Shown in pieces: positions 39,845-50,364 of a stretch of 64,000 nucleotides of DNA. Under the pieces are notes generated by a model that was not told the DNA's origin, made no database searches, and worked only from the letters and a program-made list of their open reading frames with translations. The DNA is from Boswellia sacra (taxonomy: Eukaryota; Streptophyta; Magnoliopsida; Sapindales; Burseraceae). Positions within the stretch are counted from its first letter, which is position 1. Each line of letters begins with the position of its first letter. The DNA lies in contig SNVD02001364.1 in the NCBI GenBank assembly GCA_013180625.2, positions 1-64,000 of the forward strand. The letters are read 5' to 3'. A program made the position numbers and the translations under genes.

Positions 39845-40350
39845 GTAACAATGTCATCAAGCAAGAATAATAGTGTGAAAATAGCGTGTGCCTTAACTCT
39901 CCCTGCAGTCATCCTTATCTTTTCCTATGTTCAAGAAAATAGTGTGTGGCTTTCGGAGGAGAAAACAATTAGTCAAAAGGATTGTGAATCATATCTTTAA
40001 GGTCAAAGACTCTTAGGTAAGTAATTAACTATGTAACAATATTATCAGGGACTTTGAAGAAAGATATATTGATTGATAGACCAATGTTAGTACATAAATT
40101 TGTACAACATTTCAGATATGGAAACTCTGATTTAAGGAGATGAATCGGAGCTGATGGACCCAGTACTCATTGAGCCTTGTGTTCCTTGCGCAGTATTGAA
40201 ATTTATTTGTACAAGATTGTTGTGCATGCGTTCAAGAAGATCCAACAGACAGACCTATCACGTCATCTGTGGTTGTCATATACATGTTGGCTAGTGAGAC
40301 CGTAACACTTCCTACAAAAACACAAACGGCATTTTATGTAATATATCACC

Positions 40351-40796
40351 CCCACTTTGGCAATTTTATGATTTATTTATAAGAAAAACTTACATGAGAT
40401 AAGCTCACCAAGTCATTCTACTCTACTGATCTCGTGAGTTTATCTAATTAGAAGATGACATACTATCATGAAAGGATAAGAAAAAGAAATTGAATCAACT
40501 CAGCATTGATTAATGAAAAAAAATTAAAAAATAACAATTACTAAACATTATATGACACAATATAAATAGGTAAACAATCACATCAACCTAGTGAGTATGC
40601 CAGGCTCACCTAAGTATTTTAATTTATTTTAGGATAGCAAAATAAAGTAATTTTGAGTGAGATTCCATATAATTAGTGAAAGGGTTTAGGATTTCCATTT
40701 TAGAATTATTCTTTTAATTTATTAAAATTTAATATCTGTAGGCATATTTCTAAAATACCTTTACATTCTTTTTATCTGTTTATTTACATGCAATGT
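40351..40796. other. 3' flank of the kinase pseudogene
   Basis: AT-rich, with no gene. The part from about 40620 resembles DNA upstream of small-gene copy 2 (43560-43870) and more weakly copy 3 (about 45980-46130), marking the edge of a shared duplicated unit. Confidence 0.45.
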
Positions 40797-41514
40797 CACA
40801 TAATTTTAGAAATTTAATTCCATAATATCTGTTAGTATTTTTGTTATTTAACTATTATGGTGTCAATGGGTTGAAGAATGTATGTTATTTAATATACCTA
40901 AAGCTTGCAAATGTGGATTTGAGCGTAATTTGAATACTTAAGAATCTAAATACTTACCTTAATTTAATTCCATCTAATTTTGAATTAATAAGTAATTAGA
41001 ATTATTTATTTAATAAAAATATCTTAAATAAATTATAATTAATTTGGAGTCGAAAACTTCATACGTACTTTATTGATTACCATTATATCATAAAGATCTT
41101 TAGATTGATAGAAAAGCGTACGTCATGTAAGGAGTTAATTTGGTCAAGCCGTGATCACATAATTTTAGAAATTTAATTCCATAATATCTGTTAGTTTTTT
41201 TGTTATTTAACTATTATGGTGTCAATGGGTTGAAGAATGTATGTTATTTAATATACCTAAAGCTTGCAAATGTGGATTTGAGCGTAATTTGAATACTTAA
41301 GAATCTAAATACTTACCTTAATTTAATTCCATCTAATTTTGAATTAATAAGTAATTAGAATTATTTATTTAATAAAAATATCTTAAATAAATTGTCATTA
41401 ATTTGAAGTCGAAAACTTCACACGTACTTTATTGATTACCATTATATCATAAAGATCTTTAGATTGATAGGAAAGCGTACGTCACGTAAGGAGTTAATTT
41501 GGTCAAGCCGTGAT
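40797..41514 (+). repeat. Tandem duplication of a 359-bp segment
   Basis: Copy 1 is 40797-41155 and copy 2 is 41156-41514, in direct orientation. They are nearly identical, with a handful of substitutions by eye and one T-count difference near 40840/41198. Both begin CACATAATTTTAGAAATTTA and end GGTCAAGCCGTGAT. There is no open reading frame. It looks like a recent unequal-exchange or slippage duplication. Confidence 0.95.
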
Positions 41515-41611
41515 ACCATAAAATATATTTACCTAAAATTAATTCAATTTTTATAGGTATGAAACTGCTATATGTGATGAATTGCTTCATGCTCATTTTG
41601 TATTATATAAA

Positions 41612-42571
41612 TAGGGGTGGGAAATTTGGGTTAGCGGGTCGTGTTCGTATCGTGTCAAGCTATGACATGACAAAGATTAGTCCAACCTAAACCCGACCCG
41701 TTTATCATTCGTGTCAAGAAGACTCAACCCGAATATGACCCCATTATTAAACGAGTGACCAGCGGGTGACACGACACGATATACGAACACGAAAAATAAA
41801 TACGTTATTTTCGTGTTAGACATGAATATGACCTATTTAACATGATTAACATAAAAATAAACTGTTTAACATGATTATGACACGTTTAAATATTTAACAC
41901 GTTTTACCGGCACGATTACAACACGTTTAAATGATTAACATAATTATGACACGATTAAGTATTTCGATTTTCAACCTATTTTAGTACTTTTAAATTAAAA
42001 AAGAAATAATAAGAACATATTCAAAATTCATCCACAATACAATAAAAAGTCCACTAAATATCAAGTTTCATATAAACTTAAAATGCAATTTAGCTTAAAA
42101 AGAAATCTATAGCATCTTTTTAACTCTTAAGTAACCTATAAAAAAATGTAAAAAAATTAAGGGTAGTTCAAGATCATATCAAAATTAATAATAATATGAT
42201 ATTAATATTAATAAAAATACAACCTTGAATTTAAATATCTAATAAATATATAATGAATTTTAAAATTAATTTGTATTTATAATTGTGTCACTATAAAAAT
42301 AATCGTGTCAATCCGTGTTAGTCGTGTTGTCATATTTTATTAGTGTTAATCGTGTCATAAATGGGTTCGTATCATAAATGGATTCGTGTCATAAATAGGT
42401 TCGTGTCACCCACGGGTATAATCCCTCAACCCAAACATGACCCAATTATTGAACGGGTTAAAAATTTCAACCTGAATACGACCCAAACACGATTAAGATA
42501 AACCCAAACCCGTTAATTTTCATGTCGTGTCGTGTCGAGTTTGCGGGTCGTGTTGAAAATTCTGACCCCTA
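41612..42571. mobile_element. hAT-like MITE, 960 bp, with target duplication
   Basis: The ends are TAGGGGTGGGAAATTT (41612) and, inverted, TAGGGGTCAGAATTTT (ending 42571). The flanks are TATATAAA (41604-41611) and TGTATAAA (42572-42579), an 8-bp duplication with one mismatch. Both subterminal regions are dense in CGTGTC/GACACG and GGGTCGTGT motifs in either orientation, with an AT-rich core and no coding sequence. Confidence 0.88.
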
Positions 42572-42579
42572 TGTATAAA

Positions 42580-43019
42580 CAACAAAAGATTAGTATTACG
42601 AAATGATGAATTGCTTGGAAAGTTGGATTACAAATTTATGGTCATCTCTCTAATATATATGACCTTCATCCTCATAATTTCTATAACCATTGGATAAACT
42701 ATTATATCAAAATAATACGCATGTCTATAGATCAATCTAAGATATATGTTTATATTTTATTTTTCCATTTTCCACAAAGCTTTTCCCGTGTCTAATATAC
42801 TTCAAGCATTATAATTCTTTAGGTCACAAACAAGGGTTATAAATTTTGTTTGTAGGCCGATATATAGCATAAAAAAAAACTCTTTATGTCCATTAATGAA
42901 AAAATAATCTTTCTTTTTCCCATTGAGAGTATGAACATCTAAATTGACCTAACAAATGGAAATAGAAAAAAAAAACACAATGAAGTTGAAAATCGATTTT
43001 TCTTCACGATATCTTCTCT
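42580..43019. other. AT-rich intergenic stretch
   Basis: No gene recognised. The part at 42860-42960 matches the 3' flank of small-gene copy 3 (45130-45235), sharing CTCTTTAT-CCATTAAT and ATGAA-ATCTAAATT-ACCT, so it belongs to the duplicated unit. Confidence 0.45.
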
Positions 43020-43397
43020 TCATTTGTCTTTATTTGCACTTCTTTTGGCAAGCGCTCCAAACCAGATAGTCATATAGGACCGTGCCAACAACTTCCACGC
43101 AGAATCTCAATCTGTAAATTGGAAACTTCTAATCGTTAATCATACCAATCTACTATACGTAGAATATCAAGTTTAGTTTTCCTGAATAGATTGAATATTA
43201 ATTTGTTCTTTGGTGACAGAAGATTTGTCGGATGGCCTCAATGATACTTTTTCTTCTGTGACAGGCGAAGATTTCTCGGAAGGCCTCAGTGATTCTTCTT
43301 TAGTGATAGAAGATTTCAATTTATTGATGCATCGTCTTTCCTTCTCCATTAATGCCTTTTCAATCCTTTCCTCAATCATAAACAGTATGGTATCCAT
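43020..43397 (-). pseudogene. Small two-exon gene-like unit with RPSEK repeat, copy 2 (donor lost)
   Basis: This copy has an open frame of 74 codons (43397-43173) starting MDTILFMIEERIEKALMEKE. It holds two clear repeat units, EESLRPSEKSSPVTEEK and VSLRPSDKSSVTKEQ, in an otherwise helix-prone charged sequence. The position of the exon-1 donor in the other copies (AAG|GTAAAC) reads CAGGAAAAC here, so the donor GT is gone and the frame runs on to a stop. A diverged exon 2 is still visible at about 43020-43110 (IEILRGSCWHG, stop, then LERLPKEVQIKTNEEK). It is probably a decayed copy. Function unknown. Confidence 0.5.
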
Positions 43398-45149
43398 TCT
43401 GAAGAAATTCCAAGAAAATTTAATTAATTTATATCAAAAAATTCTTACTTCTTTTCAGGCCCCGGTACATGTAGATCTTTTCTCTCTTTTTTCTTTTAAA
43501 TCCTAATTAATGAGACCCACTATATATATCAATAAAAAGAAACCAAATCCGATGAGGATAAGATATCAAAAAAAAGAAAATTTGAGTGGGATTCTACCTA
43601 CTTAACAAAAGATTATAGGATTTCCGTTTTAGAATTATTCTTTTAATTATTTGTATTTAATATTTCTACTACTTGTATTTTTACATTGGATTCTTGTATA
43701 TTACTAACTCCCTGCACATGACATTAATATTTCTTGTATTGTAATTAATGTCGTATTTTTGTGTATTTGGTTAATATTTTCTTTTTAGTGTTATTTAGAT
43801 TCTTTTTATATGTTTATGAACACGTGCATATGTCACATAACCTTAAAAATATAAATTTTAAATTGTAATACCTCTTAGTATTTTTTGTTACTTATGATGG
43901 TTTCACACTGTCAATAGGCGTTGTAATTAATTGTTAATTCACCTACTCAAAATAGAACAGTACTTTAACATGCTCCATTAATTAAGGACCAAATGAGATA
44001 TCACACCCTTCGGTATTACATTTGTTTTTAGGAATTTTGCCTACTTATTTAGCTATAACGCCTCATTAGTTATTATGATAAATTAAAGAAATTAATAAAA
44101 TAACTCAACTTTACTCTTTTTTTTTTTGGCAGATTTCTATCTTTGCAGTGGCTAATGTATATTATATAAAGATTTATAACAATAGTCCTAAGGATATATT
44201 AAGTGGACTTTAGAGACTGTATAGTACCTTTCAAAACTTATATTCAGTAATTAAAAATGCATTATAAGAAGTAATTTAGGGATGGTCTGTGTTGATATTC
44301 GAATGAATTTTGTCTCTTCCGGCAAAGAGCATAAGCAACCTTCAGTTTCAGCAGCACTTCACAGCTGATGATTTGGTGAAATTGAAGATAGGATTATGTC
44401 CTCGAATGAGTTCTCTATGATGTTTGTCTAATAGCAAAAAGTTCCTCAAAAAAATTCAAGAAGTTCCAGGCAGAGCTGACAAGCATCAAACATGCATGCA
44501 TATTCAACACGTTCTTGGAATTGTATGACGTAAAATTATATAGTACGTACGTACCCTCGTTTACTAGGCGCTCACTCAGTTTTATTAAAATCTATTATGT
44601 CACATAACTAGAACTTTGCATTTGTATAACTATAACTAACGTCGAAAGCTTCAAATCATCAGACATATGATAATTACCCGATTATAGGTCTTCACAAACC
44701 TAATGAGGATTAACTGTATATTTGACTATCAATTAACTGCAAAACCTGCACGCTTTCGGGGCAAGGGTCTATATATAAAACATCGCACTGTCACATTCTT
44801 ACCATTAAAAAGGAGACGAATCCCCCGGAGGGTGATTTATTTTATATGCTCATAACATAAAAGGTGCGAAATGCTATGGTACTGTATACCGGTACTTGAA
44901 AGCAAATAGAAATTGTATTATAAAACAAACAAAAAGTTGTTAATATCGTAAATGCATATAAAAATTTTAAATGGATAAAAAAGCTGTAAGTAGATAGATA
45001 TATACGTTTTCTTTTTTTTTTTAAATTAGTTACATAGTTTATATACTTATTAACAACTTTTATATAAATCTTTATAAATTTTATAAATGTTAATGTGTAA
45101 TACATTAAAGTAGGGTAGCATTTCCCCATGAAAACTAACTCTTTATAAC

Positions 45150-45190
<41 letters not shown>

Positions 45191-45268
45191 TATTTTTCCA
45201 TGGAAAATATGAATATCTAAATTAACCTGACAACTGACAAACAAAAAAGTAGCCGAACATATCTGTCT
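43398..45268. other. AT-rich intergenic DNA between small-gene copies 2 and 3
   Basis: No confident gene. The part at 43540-43940 is homologous to 40620-40900 and belongs to the duplicated flank. A weak coding-like trace, FKKFQAELTSIKHA near 44450, recalls a receptor-kinase subdomain, but it is too short to call. A (TAA)n run of about a dozen units lies at 45153-45190. Confidence 0.4.
45153..45190. repeat. (TAA)n microsatellite
   Basis: About a dozen ATA/TAA trinucleotide units. It is absent from the equivalent flank of small-gene copy 2, so it expanded after the duplication. Confidence 0.9.
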
Positions 45269-45584
45269 TTATGGTCTCTTGTCTTCTTCATTTGCCTTGT
45301 GTTCCCATTTATCCCACAGGCGCTCTAAAGCTGGCAGCAGAGTGATTCTATAAATTCCTCGCAGAGTCGCCATCTGGAAGATATGTTGAAAACTTCTACA
45401 CTTTAATCATACTAGTATAGAATACAACAGCCGGAGAAGTTCAAGTCTAGTTTACCTTATAATGTTGTTTAGTGATACAAGAATTCTCGGATGGCCTCAC
45501 TGACTGTACTTCAACAGTTGAAGATTTATCGGATGGCCTCATTGATTGTTCTTCAGCGCTTGAAGATCTCTCATAAGGCCTCAT
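45269..45584 (-). CDS. Small two-exon gene-like unit with RPSEK repeat, copy 3 (unrecognised)
   Basis: Predicted exon 1 (45584-45456, 43 codons) starts at ATG 45584 and consists of three repeat units: MRPYERSSSAEEQS, MRPSDKSSTVEVQS and VRPSENSCITKQHYK. The donor AAG|GTAAAC is at the same place as in copy 1. Exon 2 (45373-45269, 34 codons plus TAA), after a TTCCAG acceptor, gives MATLRGIYRITLLPALERLW then DKWEHKANEEDKRP. The phases join cleanly, giving about 77 residues. Upstream of the ATG an extra base puts a TGA into what would be the older, longer N-terminus, so this copy may be a shortened form or decaying. No known domain. It is the best-preserved exon pair of the three. Confidence 0.4.
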
Positions 45585-46255
45585 AATTGATTGTTCTTCT
45601 CAGTGGTGATTTGATCTTTGACTCGTTGTTACTTCTCCAATGATTATGATATATTAGGTTGTATGGGCAAGATTGTACAACTTGATTATATATCTAGAAT
45701 TATTATAAAAGAAATCAAATCCGATATATAAACGAAAAAAACCAGAGGGATTATATATCCTCCTAAAAATAATATTTCAAATCCAATAAGTAATATATTT
45801 TGGGTAGGATTAATTCTACGTCTAAGGACATATTATCTCATATTTCAGGAAATTTAAATTGTAACAATAAATACTAAATTACCTGTCCAAGTACCAGAAT
45901 GTGGTTACCTGACTAATCCAAATGAGATTAAGCTCTATAAAGAGGAGAACATTATAGAGGCAGAGATCTATTCACAAGAGAATTCCAAACTGAAAACAAC
46001 ATTAAACAAAAGAATTTTTGAGTAGAACATACTTTTTAGAGTTTTTTTTTTAATCTATTGGAATTTAACATTTATAGCATTCCCACCTTTATGTAGGATT
46101 CTAACGTTAGTAGAATTTCTGCACGTGGGTTTTTTTTTAAATACCGTTATTTAGATTATTGTTCCTATGTACCTTGCCAAAATAATCCGAATCAAGTTGG
46201 AGAAATGGTGTTTAACAAATTTAAATCTTATTAAAAAGCAGGATATTTAAATATA

Positions 46256-46329
<74 letters not shown>

Positions 46330-46700
46330 GTATAATAGATATCATCTTGAATTATAAAGATTCTCTAATCTACTCACCCAATTTTATCTCAACTTTTAAT
46401 GATCTAAGGATATATGAATTTCTGATGATACATGGATTTTAATATTAATGGAGGGTTATTATTTAATTTTATTTTCTCTATTTATTAAAAAATAAAAGTC
46501 AAATTAAAAGCCAATTTAAAAATTCTCTTCAATTTCTCTTATTTTTACCTTCTTTAGAGAAATTTGAAAAAAATGGTCTAAATTTAAATGTGAAAGGAAA
46601 AGTGACCTAAACAATGAAAGTGTTGAGTGTCGAATAAGTTATGGCATACCATAACGATGATATAGCTTAAATTATTTCAATGGGCTTTATTTTTTATAAA
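45585..46700. other. AT-rich intergenic DNA with a long trinucleotide repeat
   Basis: Contains the flank of small-gene copy 3 (to about 46140), a (TTA)n microsatellite of about 25 units at 46256-46330, and unassigned AT-rich sequence. No gene seen. Confidence 0.5.
46256..46330. repeat. (TTA)n microsatellite, about 25 units
   Basis: An uninterrupted trinucleotide run of about 75 bases; a likely length polymorphism. Confidence 0.95.
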
Positions 46701-46902
46701 AGAAGTACACTGGACCCCCTATTATTTGTTAAAACGTTATCAGTACCCGGAGTTTTCCGAAATATACAAAAAAACCTTCAACTGTTAGTCTCCATTCCGT
46801 CAAGTTGTCAGTAATAGGGGTAATAGAGTCATTTAGGTGAAAGATTAAATATATCCATTAAAATATTAAAAAAATTCAATTAAAATAATTAAAAATTAAA
46901 CT

Positions 46903-47477
46903 TTATATACGTAAATATTTTCTCCCTTTACCCCTCCGTTCAACCTTTCTCTTCTCTCCATCGTTCTCCATAACAGCGACGGCCGCCGAAAGCCATCCAA
47001 AACTCTGACGCCACGAAGCTTCCCGAAATGAACTGAGTGAGGAACCTTGTAACGAGCCCAGCCACTGGCGACGTAGAGCTCCGTTTTGAGGTTGAAGTGG
47101 CGGATCGAAAATCTTCTTCTCGGTGTCGATTAAGTCGATCGTCTCCTTCACTTTAAGCCTCGTTCTTGTTGTGGAAGTGGAATAACAGAGACGAGGGATT
47201 TTGGTTCTGAATGGTGGATTTGAAAGGCTTCGAAACGGCAGAGTTTTGAACCTACTGAATTTGTTACTTCATTGAATCCATTGTTATTGGTGTAATTGAG
47301 TGTTTTGTGTTGGTTTTTGGATGGACTAATTAAGCCAAGAATTCCAGCCTTTTGTTGCTTGCGATCCTGCACTTTAGGATGAAACAGTGATTTGTCGTAT
47401 AATGACTCAAGCCGAACAAGAGTAGAAAGATCAGTTTGAAAGAGATTATAGGCATGAACACTTCTTGTCTGATTCAT
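46903..47477 (-). other. Coding-like segment inside the MULE (possible captured sequence)
   Basis: Two abutting minus-strand open frames of 109 and 82 codons (47477-47148 and 47151-46903) lie in sequence of higher G/C than its surroundings. They read MNQTRSVHAYNLFQTDLSTL... and MKETIDLIDTEKKIFDPPLQ.... I recognise no domain. It could be an exon fragment captured from a host gene (Pack-MULE) or chance. It is not called as a gene. Confidence 0.35.
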
Positions 47478-48262
47478 ACTTGAGAGATGGTTGTCTCTAC
47501 TTGTAGTTGAGTATCGGTGCGAGAGGGATAATCCATGTGAAAGGTCAAGTTAAGGTTCTTCAAAAAATGCCATGTAACAGGAGCGAAGGGGAAGTGCAAA
47601 ATGAAAAGAAAAATTACTTTTTTTTTTAGGGGCATGTTACTATAACTTGGTGGTTCATGTGCTTTGGGATTTTTTTTTTAATTTTTCTTTTATTTAATGG
47701 TTATCTAATATTCTCTCCATTGGTTTTCTGAATGTGTGGAATTTCAGACAGAAAAAGGGGCATTTGAGGAGGCAGAGAAAGTGAGCAGAGCTCGGGAAGA
47801 AGAGGTTTAGTCGAATTCCCACAATTCCTCAATATTATGTAATTATTCTAGACTTTAATTTCTGCATTCTTCTACAGATCATATGAATCATTGTCAAATC
47901 ATATGAATCATTATAGAAGGCGACGATATGGTGGTTGGACACATTGAACACATTTAAAAGAGAGATGAGTTTTGACTTTTGTGTTTGATCATTAATTAAA
48001 TTATTTTAAATTCGCTACATATTAAAAGAAAAAAAAAACAAACAAAATCACTCCATTATCTTGTTAATATGGATTTAGTTGCAAGCTATTCAACGGTTGG
48101 AATCAACCCAATTTGGTCCCTCTTGTTATAAAAGCATAGTTAATTTAGTTATTTCATCGTAGTTATTATGCACAAAATGGGAAATAAAAATATAAAAATT
48201 TTTGCCTTTATAATAAAATATAAAAATTGAAAACTAAAAAAAAAAAAAAACATGATTCCATG

Positions 48263-48985
48263 CAGAAGGGACCCAGGGGGGCCGGGGCCCTTTCTAAAAT
48301 TTAAAAATTTCATCATAATCTCCTTATTTTATATAGTCATTTTTATACCTTTTGTCTAAAAAACTTAATAAATTTCATGTTCTATATTATATTTTCATTT
48401 TGTCAACTTTTTTACCTATAAAAGACTTTAATCCAAATAACAATATAAGTTTATATAATAATTTAATTAATTTTTACTATTTTTATTCATTTAAGAATTT
48501 TAGATTTTTTATTTCTTATTTATTTAATTTGACATAAATTATATGTTCCTCTTTATGTTTTCTTTTATAGTCTTAAAAAATTAATTAATTGTTACAAGAA
48601 GAGTATAATTTTGAAAATCTTGATGAACAGTAATAGCTAAATCTTTTTCTATAATTTTAATAAAATTAAATATCATTAAAAATTATGTGTGAGATATTTT
48701 TATTTTATTTCATTTATTTGTAGCTTTTTTGAACAAAACATAATATATTATAAAATAATTTTCTTCGAACAATTACAAAGAAAAATTTTGAAAGAAAATC
48801 TACTTTTTCGTTGGTATCGAGCTTAAAAAAAATTAACACTCTTTATAAATTATAATTTTAAACCGTTTATATACTTTTATTATTTTTTTTAATAAATTCT
48901 CTTACATTAAGTTTTATTAAGTAAATTATAAATGTTGAAATATTTAAGGTGTCACCTCTCTCATAAATTCCTGGGTCCGCCACTG
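48263..48985. mobile_element. hAT/Tip100-like MITE nested in the MULE, 723 bp
   Basis: The right end, inverted, reads CAGTGGCGGACCCAGG, a common plant hAT/Tip100-type terminus. The left end is CAGAAGGGACCCAGG. The flanks ATTCCATG (48255-48262) and ATTCTATG (48986-48993) form an 8-bp duplication with one mismatch. The core is extremely AT-rich and non-coding. Confidence 0.85.
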
Positions 48986-49204
48986 ATTCTATGAAGACAC
49001 GTTCGGTGGGTTAATGTTGCAGAATGTGCCGTAGGGGTAAATTAGAATTGCATTGAGCTTAAAAAGAATCATGACTATCTAACGAACCGAGACAAACGAC
49101 TTAGGGTTTTTTATATATTTCAAAAAACTTTGGGCACCAATGATATTTTGGTAAATAATGGGAGTCGAGTGACAATTTCCCTTTTGTATATAATATAGCT
49201 TAAA

Positions 49205-49961
49205 GAATAGTTCTATTATGCCACTATTTTTTATTTTATTAAACCCACCTCATAATTAAATAAGGACACAACTATAATAAAAATACAATAAATAAGATAG
49301 TTAATATTTAGTTAATGAATTTAACATAAACTCTCAATTCCTCCTTATATATCTTATCTTTTTTTTTCATATTTTTTCTTCAACACGTTTAACAATGAAT
49401 CCCATCCCCTCTCTCTCTCCCCACCGTCCCTTGCTCTCCCATTTCTATATTTTTTTTCAAATTAATTAAAATTTATATATCTTTTTAAATTTTAATTAAT
49501 CGCATAAACCTAGATCTTATGAATATCAAATCATCAATTTTTATTTCTCTCTCCCCATCAAAAACAAAAACTAAGGAATATTTTATTTATTTTTTAAATA
49601 AACTTGGATAATTTAGTACTATATGAAGAAAAACTGATCATCGTCATATATAGATATTTTTTTATGTATCATTGATAGTATTATTTAAAATATTGAAAAA
49701 ACTTAAATACCATTAAAATTAAATAATAATTTAATAAAAAATTAAACGATAATTTAATTAAATTTATTTCAACTAATAGGTGGGGATTAATGAGATAAAA
49801 AAGGAGGGTTAATTAAATATTAAATGATTATTTAATAAGGTTACCATATATTTAAAGTTGAATTAGAGTTTGATAAAAAATGATCTATATTATAATTTTA
49901 CTTTCATTAAATAAGAGGTGGTGGCTGATGAGATGAAAAACATGATTGAATAGAACTATTT
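49205..49961. mobile_element. MITE with inverted ends, 757 bp (Mutator-like flanks)
   Basis: The left end GAATAGTTCTATT and the inverted right end AAATAGTTCTATT match over 12 bases. A second matching block (CCACCTC...TTAAATAA on the left, CCACCTCTTATTTAAT on the right) lies further in. The flanks TAGCTTAAA (49196-49204) and TAGTTTAAA (49962-49970) give a 9-bp duplication with one mismatch. AT-rich and non-coding. Confidence 0.75.
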
Positions 49962-49970
49962 TAGTTTAAA

Positions 49971-50364
49971 TTATGTCAATCAGCTTTATTTTGTATATAA
50001 AATAGACTTTAAACCACACATAGGCTTAATAGAAGTGTTTTCAAATGATTTAAAAAAACTGTTAAATTAAGCTTAACCCGATCCGTATAATCTGGCCTGA
50101 CCCGATGTACACATCTTCAGAAACCCAACCACGGGTTCAGTCTCCATAACCCGATGAGTTATAGGTTGAGTCGGGTTCCTCCAACCCCACCCCGGATACG
50201 AATTTTTTGAAATTGGCCTCCCTGAGAGGCCCCCTAAATATTATCACATTTCAATTGTCCCCCTAAAACAAACATCACACAACAGCCATTTGTCCAATAC
50301 ACGCGAAGGCACCGGCGGGTAAAATATTGAAACCAAAGCATAGCTTGCAAGCAGCAAGGCAAAA
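49971..50364. other. Upstream region of the PPR gene
   Basis: The first part (50080-50200) has AACCCGATCC, CTGACCCGATG and GAGTCGGGTT motifs typical of hAT-like subterminal regions, so it is probably a transposon relic. The last 150 bases should contain the PPR promoter and leader. No clear TATA box is visible. Confidence 0.4.

Larger units (their letters stand above)
32581..40350 (+). pseudogene. Second DUF26 receptor-like kinase, broken by two LTR insertions and a deletion
   Basis: A tandem paralogue of the gene at 26051. The 5' part (32581-32970) keeps the signal peptide (MPIVLFSVSRAIGFLHRLPF) and most of the first DUF26 domain. The middle cysteine of C-x8-C-x2-C is lost: LCKSYVAHQSGQKC has Gly where Cys is expected. 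Coding resumes after a solo LTR at 36010 and runs to about 36420 with several stops and frameshifts. A second LTR follows (36661-39844). From 39880 there are traces of the membrane exon (TLPAVILIFSY) and the start of exon 3. These are fused directly to the end of exon 6, with its GTAAGT donor near 40017, so the kinase catalytic core is deleted. Exon 7 remains at about 40120-40350 (ELMDPVLIEPCVP). Confidence 0.93.
46701..49188. mobile_element. Mutator-like (MULE) non-autonomous element with long inverted ends
   Basis: The left end (from about 46703, TACACTGGACCCCC...) and the inverse of the right end (from about 49188, TTGTCACTCGACTCCC...) align over at least 70 bases. Shared blocks include CCATTATTT/CCTATTATTT, CCCA-AGTTTT and GAAATATA-AAAAAACC. 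The flanks TTTTTTATA and TTTTGTATA form a 9-bp duplication with one mismatch, as expected for Mutator. No MURA transposase is seen. The interior has a G/C-richer part (46920-47560) that may be captured host DNA, and a nested hAT-like element at 48263-48985. Confidence 0.7.

Noticed and set aside
44440..44520. Trace of a third receptor kinase (FKKFQAELTSIKHA)
   Set aside because: It is too short, with no neighbouring kinase motifs; it could be chance.
44842..45201. 119-codon minus-strand frame starting with a poly-isoleucine run
   Set aside because: The Ile run is the (TAA)n microsatellite and the rest is AT-rich noncoding sequence.
48263..48985. Possible Helitron or LINE end at the GTCCGCCACTG motif
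   Set aside because: Matching inverted ends and an 8-bp duplication fit a hAT-type element better.
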